A stretch of 64,000 bases of DNA from Dyella_B acidisoli (GCF_049532895.1 NZ_CP064031.1:1302001-1366000), one strand, 5' to 3'; positions 33,964 through 43,240 are shown, numbered from the stretch's first letter. Notes: generated by a model not told the origin, from the sequence alone. Numbers and translations are program-made.

Positions 33964-35037
33964 ATGATTCGTCCCCGCATTCGTTTGTTCGCCATCCGTT
34001 CGATAGTCTGCGTCATGGTGGTCGCCGTGCTTGGTGCCTGTGCCGATCTCCGCTACTACGCGCACGTCACGCATGGCGAGGGCGCGTTGCTGTTGCAGCG
34101 CCGTTCGGTGCGCAAGGTGGTTGCCGACCCTGCGACGGATCCCAAGCTGGCAACGCGTCTGCAACTTTCCCAGCAGGCACGACAATTCGCCTCGGATCGG
34201 CTCGATCTACCGCGCAACCGAAGCTATACCTATTACGTTCAACTGCACCGTCCTTATGTGGTGTGGAACGTCTATGCCACGCCGCGTTTCTCGGTAGAAG
34301 CCGTGCCGCAATGTTTTCCTATTGCCGGCTGCGTGGCTTATCGAGGCTGGTTCGATGAGCAGAAGGCGAGGGCAGGTGCGGACCACCTTCGTGCACATGG
34401 CTATGACGTGTACATCGGCGGTGTTTCGGCTTATTCGACGCTCGGTTGGTTTTCCGACCCCATCCTCAGCAGCATGCTGCGCTGGGACGACGACGAACTG
34501 GTCGGCACGATCTTCCATGAACTTGCGCATCAGAAGATCTACATGAAAGGCGATACTGCTTTCAATGAAAGCTATGCCATGTTCGTGGAAGAAGAGGGTT
34601 TGCGCGTGTGGCATCGTTCGCGTGGCGAGCCGGTCGGCGACGATCATGAGCAGGCCATGGAGGATGGATTTACCTCGTTGGTGCTCGACCTGCGTGATCG
34701 CCTGAAAAAACTGTATGTCAGCGGTGCGGACGAACACGAAATGGCGGAAGGCAAGCAGCGCGAGATCGAAGATTTTCGTGCGCGTTATGCCAAGTGGCGT
34801 GACCAGCATTGGCCAAACGATCACCGTTACGACAAATGGGTGGCGCAGCCGATCAACAATGCTACCTTGCTGCCGTTCGGCCTTTACGATCAATGGACGC
34901 CGGCGTTTGCCGTGCTGTTCAAGCAAGCAGGGGAACAGTGGCCGCAGTTCTTCAAGCGTGTTCGTGAATTGGCAAAAGAGCCTAAAGCCGAACGCGAGAA
35001 AAGCTTGCGAGCCTTGCTGGACGTCAGCAAAAATTAG
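33964..35037 (+). CDS. Predicted aminopeptidase (DUF2265), lipoprotein zinc protease
   Basis: The 357-residue product has a lipobox-like VLGAC near residue 25 and a zinc-protease motif HELAHQKIYMKGDTAFNES (HExxH plus a downstream glutamate), as in the putative aminopeptidase family PF10023. The mature start (CADLRYYAHVTHGEGALLLQ) is also typical. It is probably anchored in the envelope facing the periplasm. ATG 33964 gives a compact signal peptide; an in-frame ATG six codons upstream is also possible. Its end overlaps the convergent DUF72 gene by 14 bp. Confidence 0.88.
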   Translation: MIRPRIRLFAIRSIVCVMVVAVLGACADLRYYAHVTHGEGALLLQRRSVRKVVADPATDPKLATRLQLSQQARQFASDRLDLPRNRSYTYYVQLHRPYVVWNVYATPRFSVEAVPQCFPIAGCVAYRGWFDEQKARAGADHLRAHGYDVYIGGVSAYSTLGWFSDPILSSMLRWDDDELVGTIFHELAHQKIYMKGDTAFNESYAMFVEEEGLRVWHRSRGEPVGDDHEQAMEDGFTSLVLDLRDRLKKLYVSGADEHEMAEGKQREIEDFRARYAKWRDQHWPNDHRYDKWVAQPINNATLLPFGLYDQWTPAFAVLFKQAGEQWPQFFKRVRELAKEPKAEREKSLRALLDVSKN

Positions 35038-35851
35038 GAAGTCGCTCGATCAACGCCATCGCTGCGGCCGGGTTGCGCTCCTTCGCTGCGCTGATGAAGA
35101 AAACGAAGACATCGCGCTTGCGTTGCGGCGCACGTTCTGCATCAAGGTAAGGAAGATCTGTCGGTTGTGCTCCGCTCGCCCATGCGTGGGCACGCTTCGC
35201 CCAGCCATCGAGTTCCTTGCTGCCGTAGCCCGTCGTCACGTTGCTGCGGGAACGCATAAGCCGCGCGTAGACGAAATCCGCGGTCACATTGGCAAAGGAT
35301 GGATAGTCGGGTGAATCGGTGAACACTGTCGCCATGCCATGCTTGCGTACTAGCTCGAGGTAATCGGCATTGACGAACTCCGGATCGCGTACGTCCAGCA
35401 CATGGCGCAACGTGCGTGCTTCGATCTGCTTCGGCAACAAATCGAGGAATTCGGCGAAACTGTCGCGCTGCACATTCTCGTTGGCGTCGAATTGCCACAC
35501 GATCGGGCCGAGCCGATCGCCCAGCGAGATGATGCCGCCCAGGAAGTCCTCAATCTGGGGCCTAGTTTTCTCCAGCTTGCGCGATTGCATGATGCGCATC
35601 GGCGCCTTGGCTGAGAACACGAAACCTTCTGGCGTTTCAGCAGCCCATTTTGCATACGTTGAGGGCTTCTGCGTCCCGTAATACGTGCCGTTGACTTCGA
35701 TTGCGGTGAGTTTGCGGCTGGCGTACTCCAGTTCGCGCCGCTGCACGAGACCTTTCGGATAGAAGTTGTCGCGCCATGGCGCGAAAGTCCAGCCACCGAT
35801 GCCGACGCGAATACCGTTTACCGGTCGGGGATGTTCGTCGAACAGTTCCAT
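35024..35851 (-). CDS. DUF72 family protein (YecE-like)
   Basis: The 275-residue product has the DUF72 TIM-barrel-like pattern: IRVGIGGWTFAPWRDNFYPK near the start, AIEVNGTYYG, KWAAETPEGFVFSAKAPMRI, LGDRLGPIVWQFDAN, and DFVYARLMRS. No activity is known for the family. It is convergent with the aminopeptidase and precedes a cytochrome c gene on the same strand by 19 bp when read in that direction. Confidence 0.9.
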   Translation of the reverse strand: MELFDEHPRPVNGIRVGIGGWTFAPWRDNFYPKGLVQRRELEYASRKLTAIEVNGTYYGTQKPSTYAKWAAETPEGFVFSAKAPMRIMQSRKLEKTRPQIEDFLGGIISLGDRLGPIVWQFDANENVQRDSFAEFLDLLPKQIEARTLRHVLDVRDPEFVNADYLELVRKHGMATVFTDSPDYPSFANVTADFVYARLMRSRSNVTTGYGSKELDGWAKRAHAWASGAQPTDLPYLDAERAPQRKRDVFVFFISAAKERNPAAAMALIERLPNFC

Positions 35852-35870
35852 GGTTCAAGTGCTCCGCGGG

Positions 35871-36683
35871 TTACTTCTCCGCTTTATGTTGCGCCATGTA
35901 CTTCAAGTAGGCGATCACCGCATCCAGATCCGCGTCCGACAGTAACGCCTGTGTGGGGAAGCCGGTCATCTTTCCTTCCGGCCAGCGTCGCAGAGACTGC
36001 GGATTGCGGATGAATGCGCGCAGCGTGTCCGAGCTGAGGTACTCGGTGGGGCTGTGCGGAATATTGAGGTCCGGTCCCATGCGGGCATCACCCTCGCCAT
36101 TGAGTGTGTGGCAGGCGAAGCAGGTGCGTTGGAACACGGCATAGCCCTGTCGAACGGGGCTGTCAGCAGGCACGGAAGCTGCAGGTGTGATGGCTGGAAA
36201 GCGGGAAGCTACATCTTGCGTGCGTTGGATGCGTGCCAATTGGTAAGGCCATTGCTCGCTGCTGATGTTGGCTGCCGTTGGATGTGTCCACACCACATAG
36301 AAAGGACCGGCATCGCCCTTGTTATTGGGCAGCGATGGCCATACGTGCCGCGGGTCCTCAATCGCAAGCCATGCTTGCGCGCCTGCCTGATTGAGAATGG
36401 CATCTGCCGCGATGTCGACCGAGAAACCGTCGTTCGCAACAAATTTCAAACGATCGCCATGCGCAAGTTCCGGTAGCAGAGCGCGCAGCGGCACGGCGCG
36501 ATATTCCATTGTGCGATGGAAGGCGACGTCATCGGGAATCGTCACGTTCTGCACATCGGCGCGTACCAGCAATTGAGCAGTGGTCAAAATATGCGCACCG
36601 TGGCCGGCATCGATGCTCAGATCGGCCGCATGGATCGGCAGAGCGAAGCACAGCACGAACAGGGCAAGACAGCGACGCAGCAT
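35871..36683 (-). CDS. Exported cytochrome c with an N-terminal molybdopterin-oxidoreductase-like domain
   Basis: The 270-residue product has a signal peptide (1-19, ending IHA). A region of about 150 residues follows (TTAQLLVRADVQNVTIPDDV, VPLRALLPEL, AWLAIEDP) that resembles the accessory domain found near sulfite-oxidase-like proteins. The C-terminal cytochrome c domain binds one heme (CFACH, with distal Met candidate in GKMTGFP). It is a periplasmic electron carrier with an extra domain of unknown role. It lies just upstream of the DUF72 gene on the same strand. Confidence 0.85.
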   Translation of the reverse strand: MLRRCLALFVLCFALPIHAADLSIDAGHGAHILTTAQLLVRADVQNVTIPDDVAFHRTMEYRAVPLRALLPELAHGDRLKFVANDGFSVDIAADAILNQAGAQAWLAIEDPRHVWPSLPNNKGDAGPFYVVWTHPTAANISSEQWPYQLARIQRTQDVASRFPAITPAASVPADSPVRQGYAVFQRTCFACHTLNGEGDARMGPDLNIPHSPTEYLSSDTLRAFIRNPQSLRRWPEGKMTGFPTQALLSDADLDAVIAYLKYMAQHKAEK

Positions 36684-36719
36684 GCTTATGGCCTTGTACT
36701 GACAAGTAGTTGGAAAGGA

Positions 36720-36869
36720 TGCAGATGAAACAGTTGGTGCAATGCTTTCGGAAAGCTGAACCGATTCATCTCGTTTCGATCGGTCACTTGAACTTCGTTC
36801 GCGTCGGACGCACTAAGCATTCGTATCGCCGTGAGGCGACGACCGGATGCCACAACACATCGTGACATC
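36720..36869 (+). other. Weak small open frame upstream of the pncB leader hairpins
   Basis: A frame of about 48 codons (start ATGCAGATG near 36724 after GGAAAGG, ending CHNTS) precedes the hairpins. It has no recognisable features and its codon use is not clearly coding. I list it only because a terminator follows it; it may be chance. Confidence 0.2.
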
Positions 36870-36873
36870 CAGG

Positions 36874-36952
36874 GGCCGGTTCCTAGTTTACCCTCCCCCC
36901 GGAACACGGCCTAGCAAACCCCGGCAGTTATTCCCCTGGCTGCCGGGGTTTT
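36874..36952 (+). ncRNA. Tandem hairpins with terminator upstream of pncB: candidate regulatory leader or small RNA
   Basis: Hairpin 1 pairs GGCCGGTTCC (36874-36883) with GGAAC-a-CGGCC (36901-36911). Hairpin 2 pairs CCCCGGCAG (36919-36927) with CTGCCGGGG (36940-36948) and is followed by a T-run, so it is a good intrinsic terminator on the plus strand. No convincing plus-strand gene precedes it, and pncB begins 115 bp later. It could be an attenuating 5' leader of pncB or the end of an independent small RNA. Confidence 0.5.
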
Positions 36953-37066
36953 ATCTTTTTTTAGCTTTGCTAAATCTCTCCCAGCTATTCATGGCAAGGG
37001 CTTCAGCGAGATAATCTGCGAGTGCCGCGCCATGCGCGATGTTTCTTCCTCCGACATGGACACTCC

Positions 37067-38266
37067 ATGATCGTTAGCTCTCTGCTCGATACCGATCTTT
37101 ACAAATTCTCCATGATGCAGGTGGTGCTGCATCAATATCCTGCTGCGCAGGTGGAGTACCGCTTCAAGTGTCGCAACCCTGGTGTCAACCTGGTGCCGTA
37201 TATCGATGAAATCCGAGAGGAGCTGGATGCGCTGTGCAGCCTGCGCTTTACCGAGCAAGAGCTTGATTACCTGCGCTCCTGGCGCTTCATCAAGAGCGAT
37301 TTCGTCGACTTCCTCGGTCTGTTCCAGCTCAACACGAAATACGTGGACATTGTTCCCTCGCCCTTGAACAACGGCGAGATCGACATACGCATTTGCGGCC
37401 CTTGGCTGCACACCATCTTGTTTGAAGTGCCGTTGCTGGCGATCGTCAACGAGGTGTATTTCCGCAATACGCATCCTGGCCTGGATCTCGCCGAAGGGCG
37501 TCGCCGGCTGAAGGAGAAGATCGCGCTGCTACATGGAACGCCTGGCTACGAGGAGTGCCGCATTGCGGACTACGGCACGCGCAGGCGCTTCTCGCATGAA
37601 TGGCATCGGGAAGTGGTCGCGACGCTACGTGAAGGTCTGGGCGCGCAACTGACCGGCACCAGCAACGTATGGTTGGCGTGGCAACTAGGCCTGCGTCCAC
37701 TGGGCACGCTGGCGCACGAATACCTGCAGGCGCATCAGGCGCTGGGGCCGCGTCTGCGCGATTCGCAAATTGCGGCGTTGGAGGCATGGGCGAAGGAGTA
37801 TCGCGGGGACCTGGGCATCGCCTTATCGGACGTCTACGGCCTTACCGCCTTCCTGCGCGATTTCGACATGTATTTCTGCAAGCTGTTCGACGGCACGCGG
37901 CATGATTCAGGCGATCCCTTTGCCTGGGGCGAGCGCGTGCTGGCGCATTACCAGGCCAACCGCGTCGATCCGCGCAGCAAGGTGCTGGTATTCAGCGACA
38001 GCCTGGATATTCCAAAGGTGATGAAGCTGTTCAAGCACTTCCATGGCCGATGCCAGCTGGCCTTCGGCGTGGGCACCAATCTCACCAACGACGTTGGTCC
38101 AACGCCACTCAACATCGTGATCAAGATGGTTCGCTGCAATGGGCAGCCGGTGGCCAAGCTCAGCGATTCGCCGGGTAAGAACATGTGCGAGGACGATGCT
38201 TATATCGCTTACTTGCGGCAGGTGTTCGATATTCCGGTGCTGGTGGAGGCGGAATCTGCCGTATAA
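37067..38266 (+). CDS. pncB: Nicotinate phosphoribosyltransferase
   Basis: The 399-residue enzyme makes nicotinate mononucleotide from nicotinate and PRPP in NAD salvage. Family motifs are present: SLLDTDLYKFSMMQVVLHQY at the N terminus, VEYRFKCRN, ADYGTRRRFSHEWHREVV (containing the catalytic histidine loop), LTGTSNVWLAWQLG, and GTRHDSGDPFAWGERVLAHY. ATG 37067 gives the standard start. An upstream in-frame ATG (37022) lacks homology. The pair of hairpins upstream suggests regulated expression. Confidence 0.95.
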   Translation: MIVSSLLDTDLYKFSMMQVVLHQYPAAQVEYRFKCRNPGVNLVPYIDEIREELDALCSLRFTEQELDYLRSWRFIKSDFVDFLGLFQLNTKYVDIVPSPLNNGEIDIRICGPWLHTILFEVPLLAIVNEVYFRNTHPGLDLAEGRRRLKEKIALLHGTPGYEECRIADYGTRRRFSHEWHREVVATLREGLGAQLTGTSNVWLAWQLGLRPLGTLAHEYLQAHQALGPRLRDSQIAALEAWAKEYRGDLGIALSDVYGLTAFLRDFDMYFCKLFDGTRHDSGDPFAWGERVLAHYQANRVDPRSKVLVFSDSLDIPKVMKLFKHFHGRCQLAFGVGTNLTNDVGPTPLNIVIKMVRCNGQPVAKLSDSPGKNMCEDDAYIAYLRQVFDIPVLVEAESAV

Positions 38267-38287
38267 CCCATATATCTCCCCATGGTC

Positions 38288-38364
38288 GTCATTCCCGCGA
38301 AAGCGGGAATCCATCTTTGCTTTTGCATCAGAACAAACTGGATTCCCGCTTTCGCGGGAATGAC
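38288..38364. repeat. Inverted repeat of the GTCATTCCCGCGAAAGCGGG type
   Basis: Two arms (38288-38314 and 38338-38364) each contain ATTCCCGC/GCGGGAAT hairpins and are inverted copies of each other around a 23-bp centre. Similar elements are common between genes in many proteobacteria. This one lies between the convergent pncB and metQ genes. Confidence 0.85.
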
Positions 38365-38397
38365 GGCACATGGAGCGCGCAGTGGTAACGCTAGGTA

Positions 38398-39195
38398 TCA
38401 GAACGCCGGCAACACAGCGCCGTGATATTTCTGCTCGATAAAGCTCTTCACTTCCGGACTGGTCAACGCCTGCGCCAGTTTCTGCACGCGCGGATCGTCC
38501 TTGTTGTCCGGACGCCCCACCAGGTAATTCACGTAGGGTGAATCCTTGCTCTCGATCAGCAGCGCATCCTTGGTCGGATTCAAGCCGGCGGCTAGCGCGT
38601 AATTGGTATTGATCAGCGCCAGATCCACTTCATCCAATGTGCGTGGCAGCATCGCCGCTTCCAGTTCCTTGAACTTCAGGTTCTTGGGATTGGCAGTGAT
38701 GTCCTTGGTGGTCGCCAGCTCGTCGTTGGGATCTTTCAGCGTGATCAGACCGTGCTTGGCGAGCAGTAGCAAAGCGCGGCTGTTGTTGCTCGGATCATTA
38801 GGGATCGCAACAGTGGCGCCGTCGGCCAGCTGATCGATGGATTTGAGCTTGTGCGAGTACGCTCCGAACGGCTCGATGTGCACGCCGGCAATGATGATCA
38901 GGTTGGTTTTCCGCTCGCGGTTGAAGGCATCCAGATAAGGTTTGGTTTGGAAGTAGTTCACGTCGATGGTTTTTTCGTCCACCTGCAGATTGGGCTGCAC
39001 GTAGTCGGCGAACACCTTGATCTCCAGATTCACGCCTTCCTTCGCGAGGATCGGCTTCACTTCCTTGAGGATCTCCGCATGCGGCACCGCGGTGGCGGCC
39101 ACAATCAGCGTCTGGTTGCCGGCGTCGCCGGAGCCGGAGGATGAGCAGCCGGCCACGAGCAGGGCAGCAGCCAGGAGAACCATCAGCTTTTTCAT
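38398..39195 (-). CDS. metQ: Methionine ABC transporter substrate-binding lipoprotein
   Basis: The 265-residue product has a lipobox LVAGC and belongs to the NlpA/MetQ family (VAATAVPHAEILKEVKPILA, then VNLEIKVFADYVQPNLQVDE, DVNYFQTKPYLDAFN, VAIPNDPSNNSRALLLLAKH). It would bind methionine at the periplasmic face and deliver it to MetI/MetN. ATG 39195 has AAGGA upstream and starts the signal; it is 75 bp after metI. Confidence 0.94.
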   Translation of the reverse strand: MKKLMVLLAAALLVAGCSSSGSGDAGNQTLIVAATAVPHAEILKEVKPILAKEGVNLEIKVFADYVQPNLQVDEKTIDVNYFQTKPYLDAFNRERKTNLIIIAGVHIEPFGAYSHKLKSIDQLADGATVAIPNDPSNNSRALLLLAKHGLITLKDPNDELATTKDITANPKNLKFKELEAAMLPRTLDEVDLALINTNYALAAGLNPTKDALLIESKDSPYVNYLVGRPDNKDDPRVQKLAQALTSPEVKSFIEQKYHGAVLPAF

Positions 39196-39270
39196 GGGAG
39201 CAATCCTTGTGCGGCAGGCCAGAATAGCCGTCCATACGGCCGGATGCAAAAAACCTGCGCTGCGCAGGAC

Positions 39271-39963
39271 TTAGCGTCGGCTGTAATGCGCCACGATGCG
39301 ATCGCCCAGCATCTGCAAAAGCTGGACGAGTACGATCAGCAGCAACACCGTTACCACCATGTAGTCGGATTTGTAGCTGAGGTAACCGTAGCGATAGGCC
39401 AGATCGCCCAGCCCGCCCGCGCCGATCGCGCCGCCCATGGCGGTGTAACCGACCAGCGCAATGGCGGTGACCGTCACACCGGCCCAAAGACCGGCGCGCG
39501 CTTCGGGCAGTAGTACGTGGCGCACGATTTGCCAAGTGGTAGCGCCCATCGCTTGCGAGGCTTCAATCACTCCACGCTCCACTTCGCGCAACGAGGTTTC
39601 AACCAGACGCGCAAAGAACGGTGCGGCACCGATCACCAACGGCGGAATCGCACCGCGAATGCCAAGCTTGGTACCGACCAGTATGTAGGTTATCGGCATC
39701 AGCACGATCATCAGGATGATGAAAGGAATCGAACGCAGCACGTTCACGACCAAAGACAGCGCGCCGTAGAGCTTGGGCATGGCATGCAATTGACCTTTTC
39801 CGGTAAGGAACAGCAGCACGCCCAGCGGCAAGCCGATGACCACCGTCAGCAGCAGCGAGCCGCCCAGCATCAGCAGCGTATCGATGCACGCTTGGCCCAT
39901 TTCACCCCAGTCGTCGATATTGGGAAACAGCGTGTGCAGCGGGGAAAGGTGGGCGGCGATCAT
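39271..39963 (-). CDS. metI: Methionine ABC transporter permease
   Basis: The 230-residue membrane protein has five helices and the EAA-type cytoplasmic loop (EVERGVIEASQAMGATTWQI), which couples to the ATPase. It matches MetI (IDTLLMLGGSLLLTVVIGLP, AMGGAIGAGGLGDLAYRYGY). Its ATG overlaps the metN stop by four bases, so metN, metI and metQ form one operon. Confidence 0.95.
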   Translation of the reverse strand: MIAAHLSPLHTLFPNIDDWGEMGQACIDTLLMLGGSLLLTVVIGLPLGVLLFLTGKGQLHAMPKLYGALSLVVNVLRSIPFIILMIVLMPITYILVGTKLGIRGAIPPLVIGAAPFFARLVETSLREVERGVIEASQAMGATTWQIVRHVLLPEARAGLWAGVTVTAIALVGYTAMGGAIGAGGLGDLAYRYGYLSYKSDYMVVTVLLLIVLVQLLQMLGDRIVAHYSRR

Positions 39964-40970
39964 CGGGCAAGTTCCTCCACTTCGATGCCCGCTTCGCGCA
40001 GCGAGCGCAAAGCGGTATCCACGTTATCGCCCTGCATGGCCAATGTGAGCTGGCCGTAGGGCAGATCCTTGATGCGGTCGATGCGTCCGGCCAGGATGTT
40101 GAAATCCACGCCGGTTTCGCGTGTTACGCGCCCCAGCGTCGGGGACCAGGTGGCTTCGCCGCGGAACGACAAGCGCAGGATGCGGCCCGGTACATTTTCG
40201 TAGGGCAGGTGTTCGCCCGCGGCTTCTTCGGGTAGTGCTTCGTTGACGAAGCGACGTGTGGTGGCGTGCTGCGGATGCAGAAAGACATCCGCAACCGTGC
40301 CGTGTTCCACGATCCGCCCGGCGTCCAGTACGGCCACGCGATCGCATACGCGACGTACCACGTCCATTTCATGCGTGATCAGCACGATGGTGAGCTTCAG
40401 TTCGCGATTGATTTCCGCGAGCAGTTCCAGCACCGATGCAGTGGTCTGCGGATCGAGCGCGCTGGTGGCTTCGTCGCACAGCAGGATGGAAGGGCGATTG
40501 GCCAGGGCGCGTGCAATGCCCACGCGCTGTTTCTGTCCGCCGGAAAGCTGCGATGGATACTTGTTTGCATGCGCGGTCAAACCTACGCGTTGCAACAGTT
40601 CGTCGACGCGCGCACGAATCGCTTTTGCATCCTTGTTGCCGGCCAAGCGCATTGGAAAGGCGATGTTTTCCACCACTGTCTGCGAAGAGAGCAGGTTGAA
40701 GTGCTGGAAGATCATGCCGATGCCTTGCCGTGCCTCGCGCAGGGCATCGTCGTGCAGTGCGGTCATCTCAGTGTTGCCGATCAGGATGCGTCCACCACTC
40801 GGGCGCTCCAGCAGGTTGATCAGGCGGATGAGGGTGGATTTGCCTGCGCCGGAATGGCCGATGATGCCGAATACTTCGCCATCCGCGATCTCCAGGCTGA
40901 AAGGCTCCAGCGCCGGAATGTCCTTGCCTTCGACCCGGTAGGATTTGTGGACATCGATGAAGCGGATCAC
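39960..40970 (-). CDS. metN: Methionine ABC transporter ATP-binding protein
   Basis: The 336-residue ATPase has Walker A (GHSGAGKS), Q-loop (FQHFNLLSSQTV), ABC signature (LSGGQKQR), Walker B (SILLCDEATSALD) and H-loop (ITHEMD). The C-terminal NIL domain (about 255-336) is the regulatory methionine-binding domain that causes transinhibition in E. coli MetN. It is the first gene of the metNIQ operon. I see no SAM riboswitch and no clear MetJ box in the 97 bp between it and the divergent glutathione peroxidase gene. Confidence 0.95.
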   Translation of the reverse strand: MIRFIDVHKSYRVEGKDIPALEPFSLEIADGEVFGIIGHSGAGKSTLIRLINLLERPSGGRILIGNTEMTALHDDALREARQGIGMIFQHFNLLSSQTVVENIAFPMRLAGNKDAKAIRARVDELLQRVGLTAHANKYPSQLSGGQKQRVGIARALANRPSILLCDEATSALDPQTTASVLELLAEINRELKLTIVLITHEMDVVRRVCDRVAVLDAGRIVEHGTVADVFLHPQHATTRRFVNEALPEEAAGEHLPYENVPGRILRLSFRGEATWSPTLGRVTRETGVDFNILAGRIDRIKDLPYGQLTLAMQGDNVDTALRSLREAGIEVEELAR

Positions 40971-41067
40971 GGCAAGCCTAGTCTGGAGTCGAAAGAAACC
41001 ATTTTATGCCACATGGCGGGCTGGGGTCTGAAGTAGACTGCCATATCGATATGACCGGAGCGACGAC

Positions 41068-41544
41068 ATGACCACCGTATACGACTTCAGCGCGCGCGAC
41101 ATCGACGGCACCGAGCGCTCGCTCGGCGATTGGCGTGGCAAGACCTTGTTGATCGTCAATGTGGCCTCCAAGTGCGGCTTCACCCCGCAGTACAAGGGTT
41201 TGGAGGAGCTGTGGCGCAAGCATCAAGACCAAGGGCTGGCCGTGCTGGGCTTTCCCTGTGACCAGTTTGGTCACCAGGAACCGGGTAACGAGGAAGAGAT
41301 CAAGCAGTTCTGCTCGACGACGTATGACGTGACCTTTCCGATGTTCGCCAAGATCGAGGTGAACGGCGACAAGACGCATCCGCTCTATCAATGGCTGAAG
41401 AAAGAGGCCAAGGGGTTGCTGGGGAGCGAGTCGATCAAGTGGAACTTCACCAAGTTCCTGGTCGATACGGATGGCAATGTGGTGAAGCGCTATGCGCCGA
41501 ACGATGCGCCGGAGAAGATCGAGAAGGATTTGGCGAAGCGCTGA
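41068..41544 (+). CDS. Glutathione peroxidase family protein
   Basis: The 158-residue product has the catalytic cysteine C36 in NVASKCGFTPQYKGLEEL, the Gln/Trp partners in GFPCDQFGHQEPG and KWNFTKFLVD. It is a cysteine (non-selenium) enzyme like BtuE, and such enzymes often use thioredoxin. It reduces peroxides in the cytosol. Divergent from metN, single gene. Confidence 0.94.
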   Translation: MTTVYDFSARDIDGTERSLGDWRGKTLLIVNVASKCGFTPQYKGLEELWRKHQDQGLAVLGFPCDQFGHQEPGNEEEIKQFCSTTYDVTFPMFAKIEVNGDKTHPLYQWLKKEAKGLLGSESIKWNFTKFLVDTDGNVVKRYAPNDAPEKIEKDLAKR

Positions 41545-41650
41545 GTCCGCGTAGGTCGGGGCAACAGCACGGCACTTGCCATGATAAAGAGAACCTGGGA
41601 ATGGCGGCCCTGAGGTAAGACGACTTTCACGGCAGCCTACGTCCACGGCT

Positions 41651-43201
41651 TCAGCTATGCCCCTGAAACTCCGCCAGCAACTCCACAATCGCATCCAGCG
41701 TGCGGCTCGGACTCGGCTCGTCCTCTCCACGCACGAAATTGTTCAGCATGATGGCGAACGCCAGTCGTTCGCCCGCTGCCGTTGTCACGTAGCCGACGAG
41801 GCAGCGCACGTTGTTCATGCTGCCGGTCTTGGCATGCACATTGTCCGCCGCAGCCGAGTTGCGCATGCGCCATTCGAGTGTGCCGTCCACGCCTGCGGAC
41901 GGCAGCGCATCACGTAGTTGCGCACCATAGGGCTGACCAGCCAGATAGGTCAGAAGATGCACCATGGCATCGGGTGTGGACAGATCCTGCCGTGATAGCC
42001 CCGCGCCTTCCTCGATCTGCGCTGCACCGGATGCAATGCCGATGCGATCCAGCAATGCTTTGAGCGCGCGCGTGCCCCAGGCTTCGCTGCTCAAAAAGCC
42101 GGATGGCGGGTCGCCGGACTGTTCTGCGTTGGCCTGCGCTTTGACGCCTGCGATCTGCAACAGGTTCTGCAGATACAGATTCTGCGAACGCTTCAAACCG
42201 CGCGAAAGGATGTCCATCACCGGCGGTGAAAGCACTTGCGCCAGCACTACGGCTTTCTCGATGTCCGCCGTGTTCTGCTCGGGCCAATGTCGCACACGCA
42301 GTCCGCCCTGGACATGCACGCCATGCCGTTCCAGTGCTTCGCGCAGCCGCGTGCCGGCATACCAGGCGGGGTCGGCGATCGCGAGCTTGAAGGTTTGCGA
42401 CTCCGCTTGCGCCGGAATGTTGCCGAAGGCGTACAAGGTCGGATCGCCCGGCGCGCGATAGAGATTGATATCGCTGTGCGTGCCGTGGGCGCCGGTGGCC
42501 AGGTGGTTTACCACCCGCGTCATGGCGCCCGGCGGGTCGAACATCAGCGATGCTGGACGACCCGGCGCGTCCGACGCGCGCACCGTGAGATCGACCACGT
42601 TCTCCTGCACGCTCAAGGCTGAAGCGGGTACGGCGAACCAACTCTGCAGGTCACGCGCCTCCCATCCGGAGCCGATTTGCGGACCCTGGAAGTAGCTATC
42701 GTCCGCGATCAGGTCGCCTTGCACGTCATGCACACCGCTGGCGGCAAGTTGTTCGGCCAGCTGGTCGGCCCAGTCCATGTTGGTGCCGGGTGTGCCGAGC
42801 GAGGGATCGCCCATGCCGCGCAAGATCAGCGGCCCTTCCAAGCGACCTTGTGCAACCGGACGCGTAGCAAGCAGCTGCGTGGGGATACGGTAGTCGGTGC
42901 CGATGGTGTCGAGCACCAGCGCGGCGGTGTACAGCTTGGCGGTGGAAGCGGGTTGCAGTAGCCGATTCGCATCATGTGCGTACAACGCATGACCGGTATC
43001 CAGCGATATCACGGCAATGCCCCAGCTGGCGGAAGCGAAGCGTGGGTCGCTGATCTGCTCATCGATGGCCGATGCAAGCTGCTGCGGAGTAGTTATCGCA
43101 GTGGATGCATTTTCAGCATGCAAAGATGCATTGGCGAACAAGGCCAGCGCCAAGCAAGCCGTGCTGATGCGTAACGCGGGGCGAAAAGAAGCGAAAGTCA
43201 T
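41651..43201 (-). CDS. dacB: D-alanyl-D-alanine carboxypeptidase/endopeptidase, PBP4 type
   Basis: The 516-residue product has a signal peptide (about 1-29) and the three penicillin-binding motifs: S86-TA-K89 (QPASTAKLYTAA), SQN (RSQNLYLQ) and KTG (HAKTGSMNNVR). Between the first and second is the large insert typical of class C PBP4. It would trim or cleave peptidoglycan cross-links in the periplasm. ATG 43201 starts the signal peptide; an in-frame ATG eight codons earlier is possible. Confidence 0.93.
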   Translation of the reverse strand: MTFASFRPALRISTACLALALFANASLHAENASTAITTPQQLASAIDEQISDPRFASASWGIAVISLDTGHALYAHDANRLLQPASTAKLYTAALVLDTIGTDYRIPTQLLATRPVAQGRLEGPLILRGMGDPSLGTPGTNMDWADQLAEQLAASGVHDVQGDLIADDSYFQGPQIGSGWEARDLQSWFAVPASALSVQENVVDLTVRASDAPGRPASLMFDPPGAMTRVVNHLATGAHGTHSDINLYRAPGDPTLYAFGNIPAQAESQTFKLAIADPAWYAGTRLREALERHGVHVQGGLRVRHWPEQNTADIEKAVVLAQVLSPPVMDILSRGLKRSQNLYLQNLLQIAGVKAQANAEQSGDPPSGFLSSEAWGTRALKALLDRIGIASGAAQIEEGAGLSRQDLSTPDAMVHLLTYLAGQPYGAQLRDALPSAGVDGTLEWRMRNSAAADNVHAKTGSMNNVRCLVGYVTTAAGERLAFAIMLNNFVRGEDEPSPSRTLDAIVELLAEFQGHS

Positions 43202-43240
43202 GAGGCTAAGTATTGCCCAAGCCACGTCTTGCGCAATAGC

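Noticed and set aside
40971..41067. Possible MetJ box or SAM riboswitch upstream of metN
   Set aside because: Only imperfect AGTCTA/CAGAC fragments are present; no AGACGTCT tandem and no riboswitch-like structure could be recognised.
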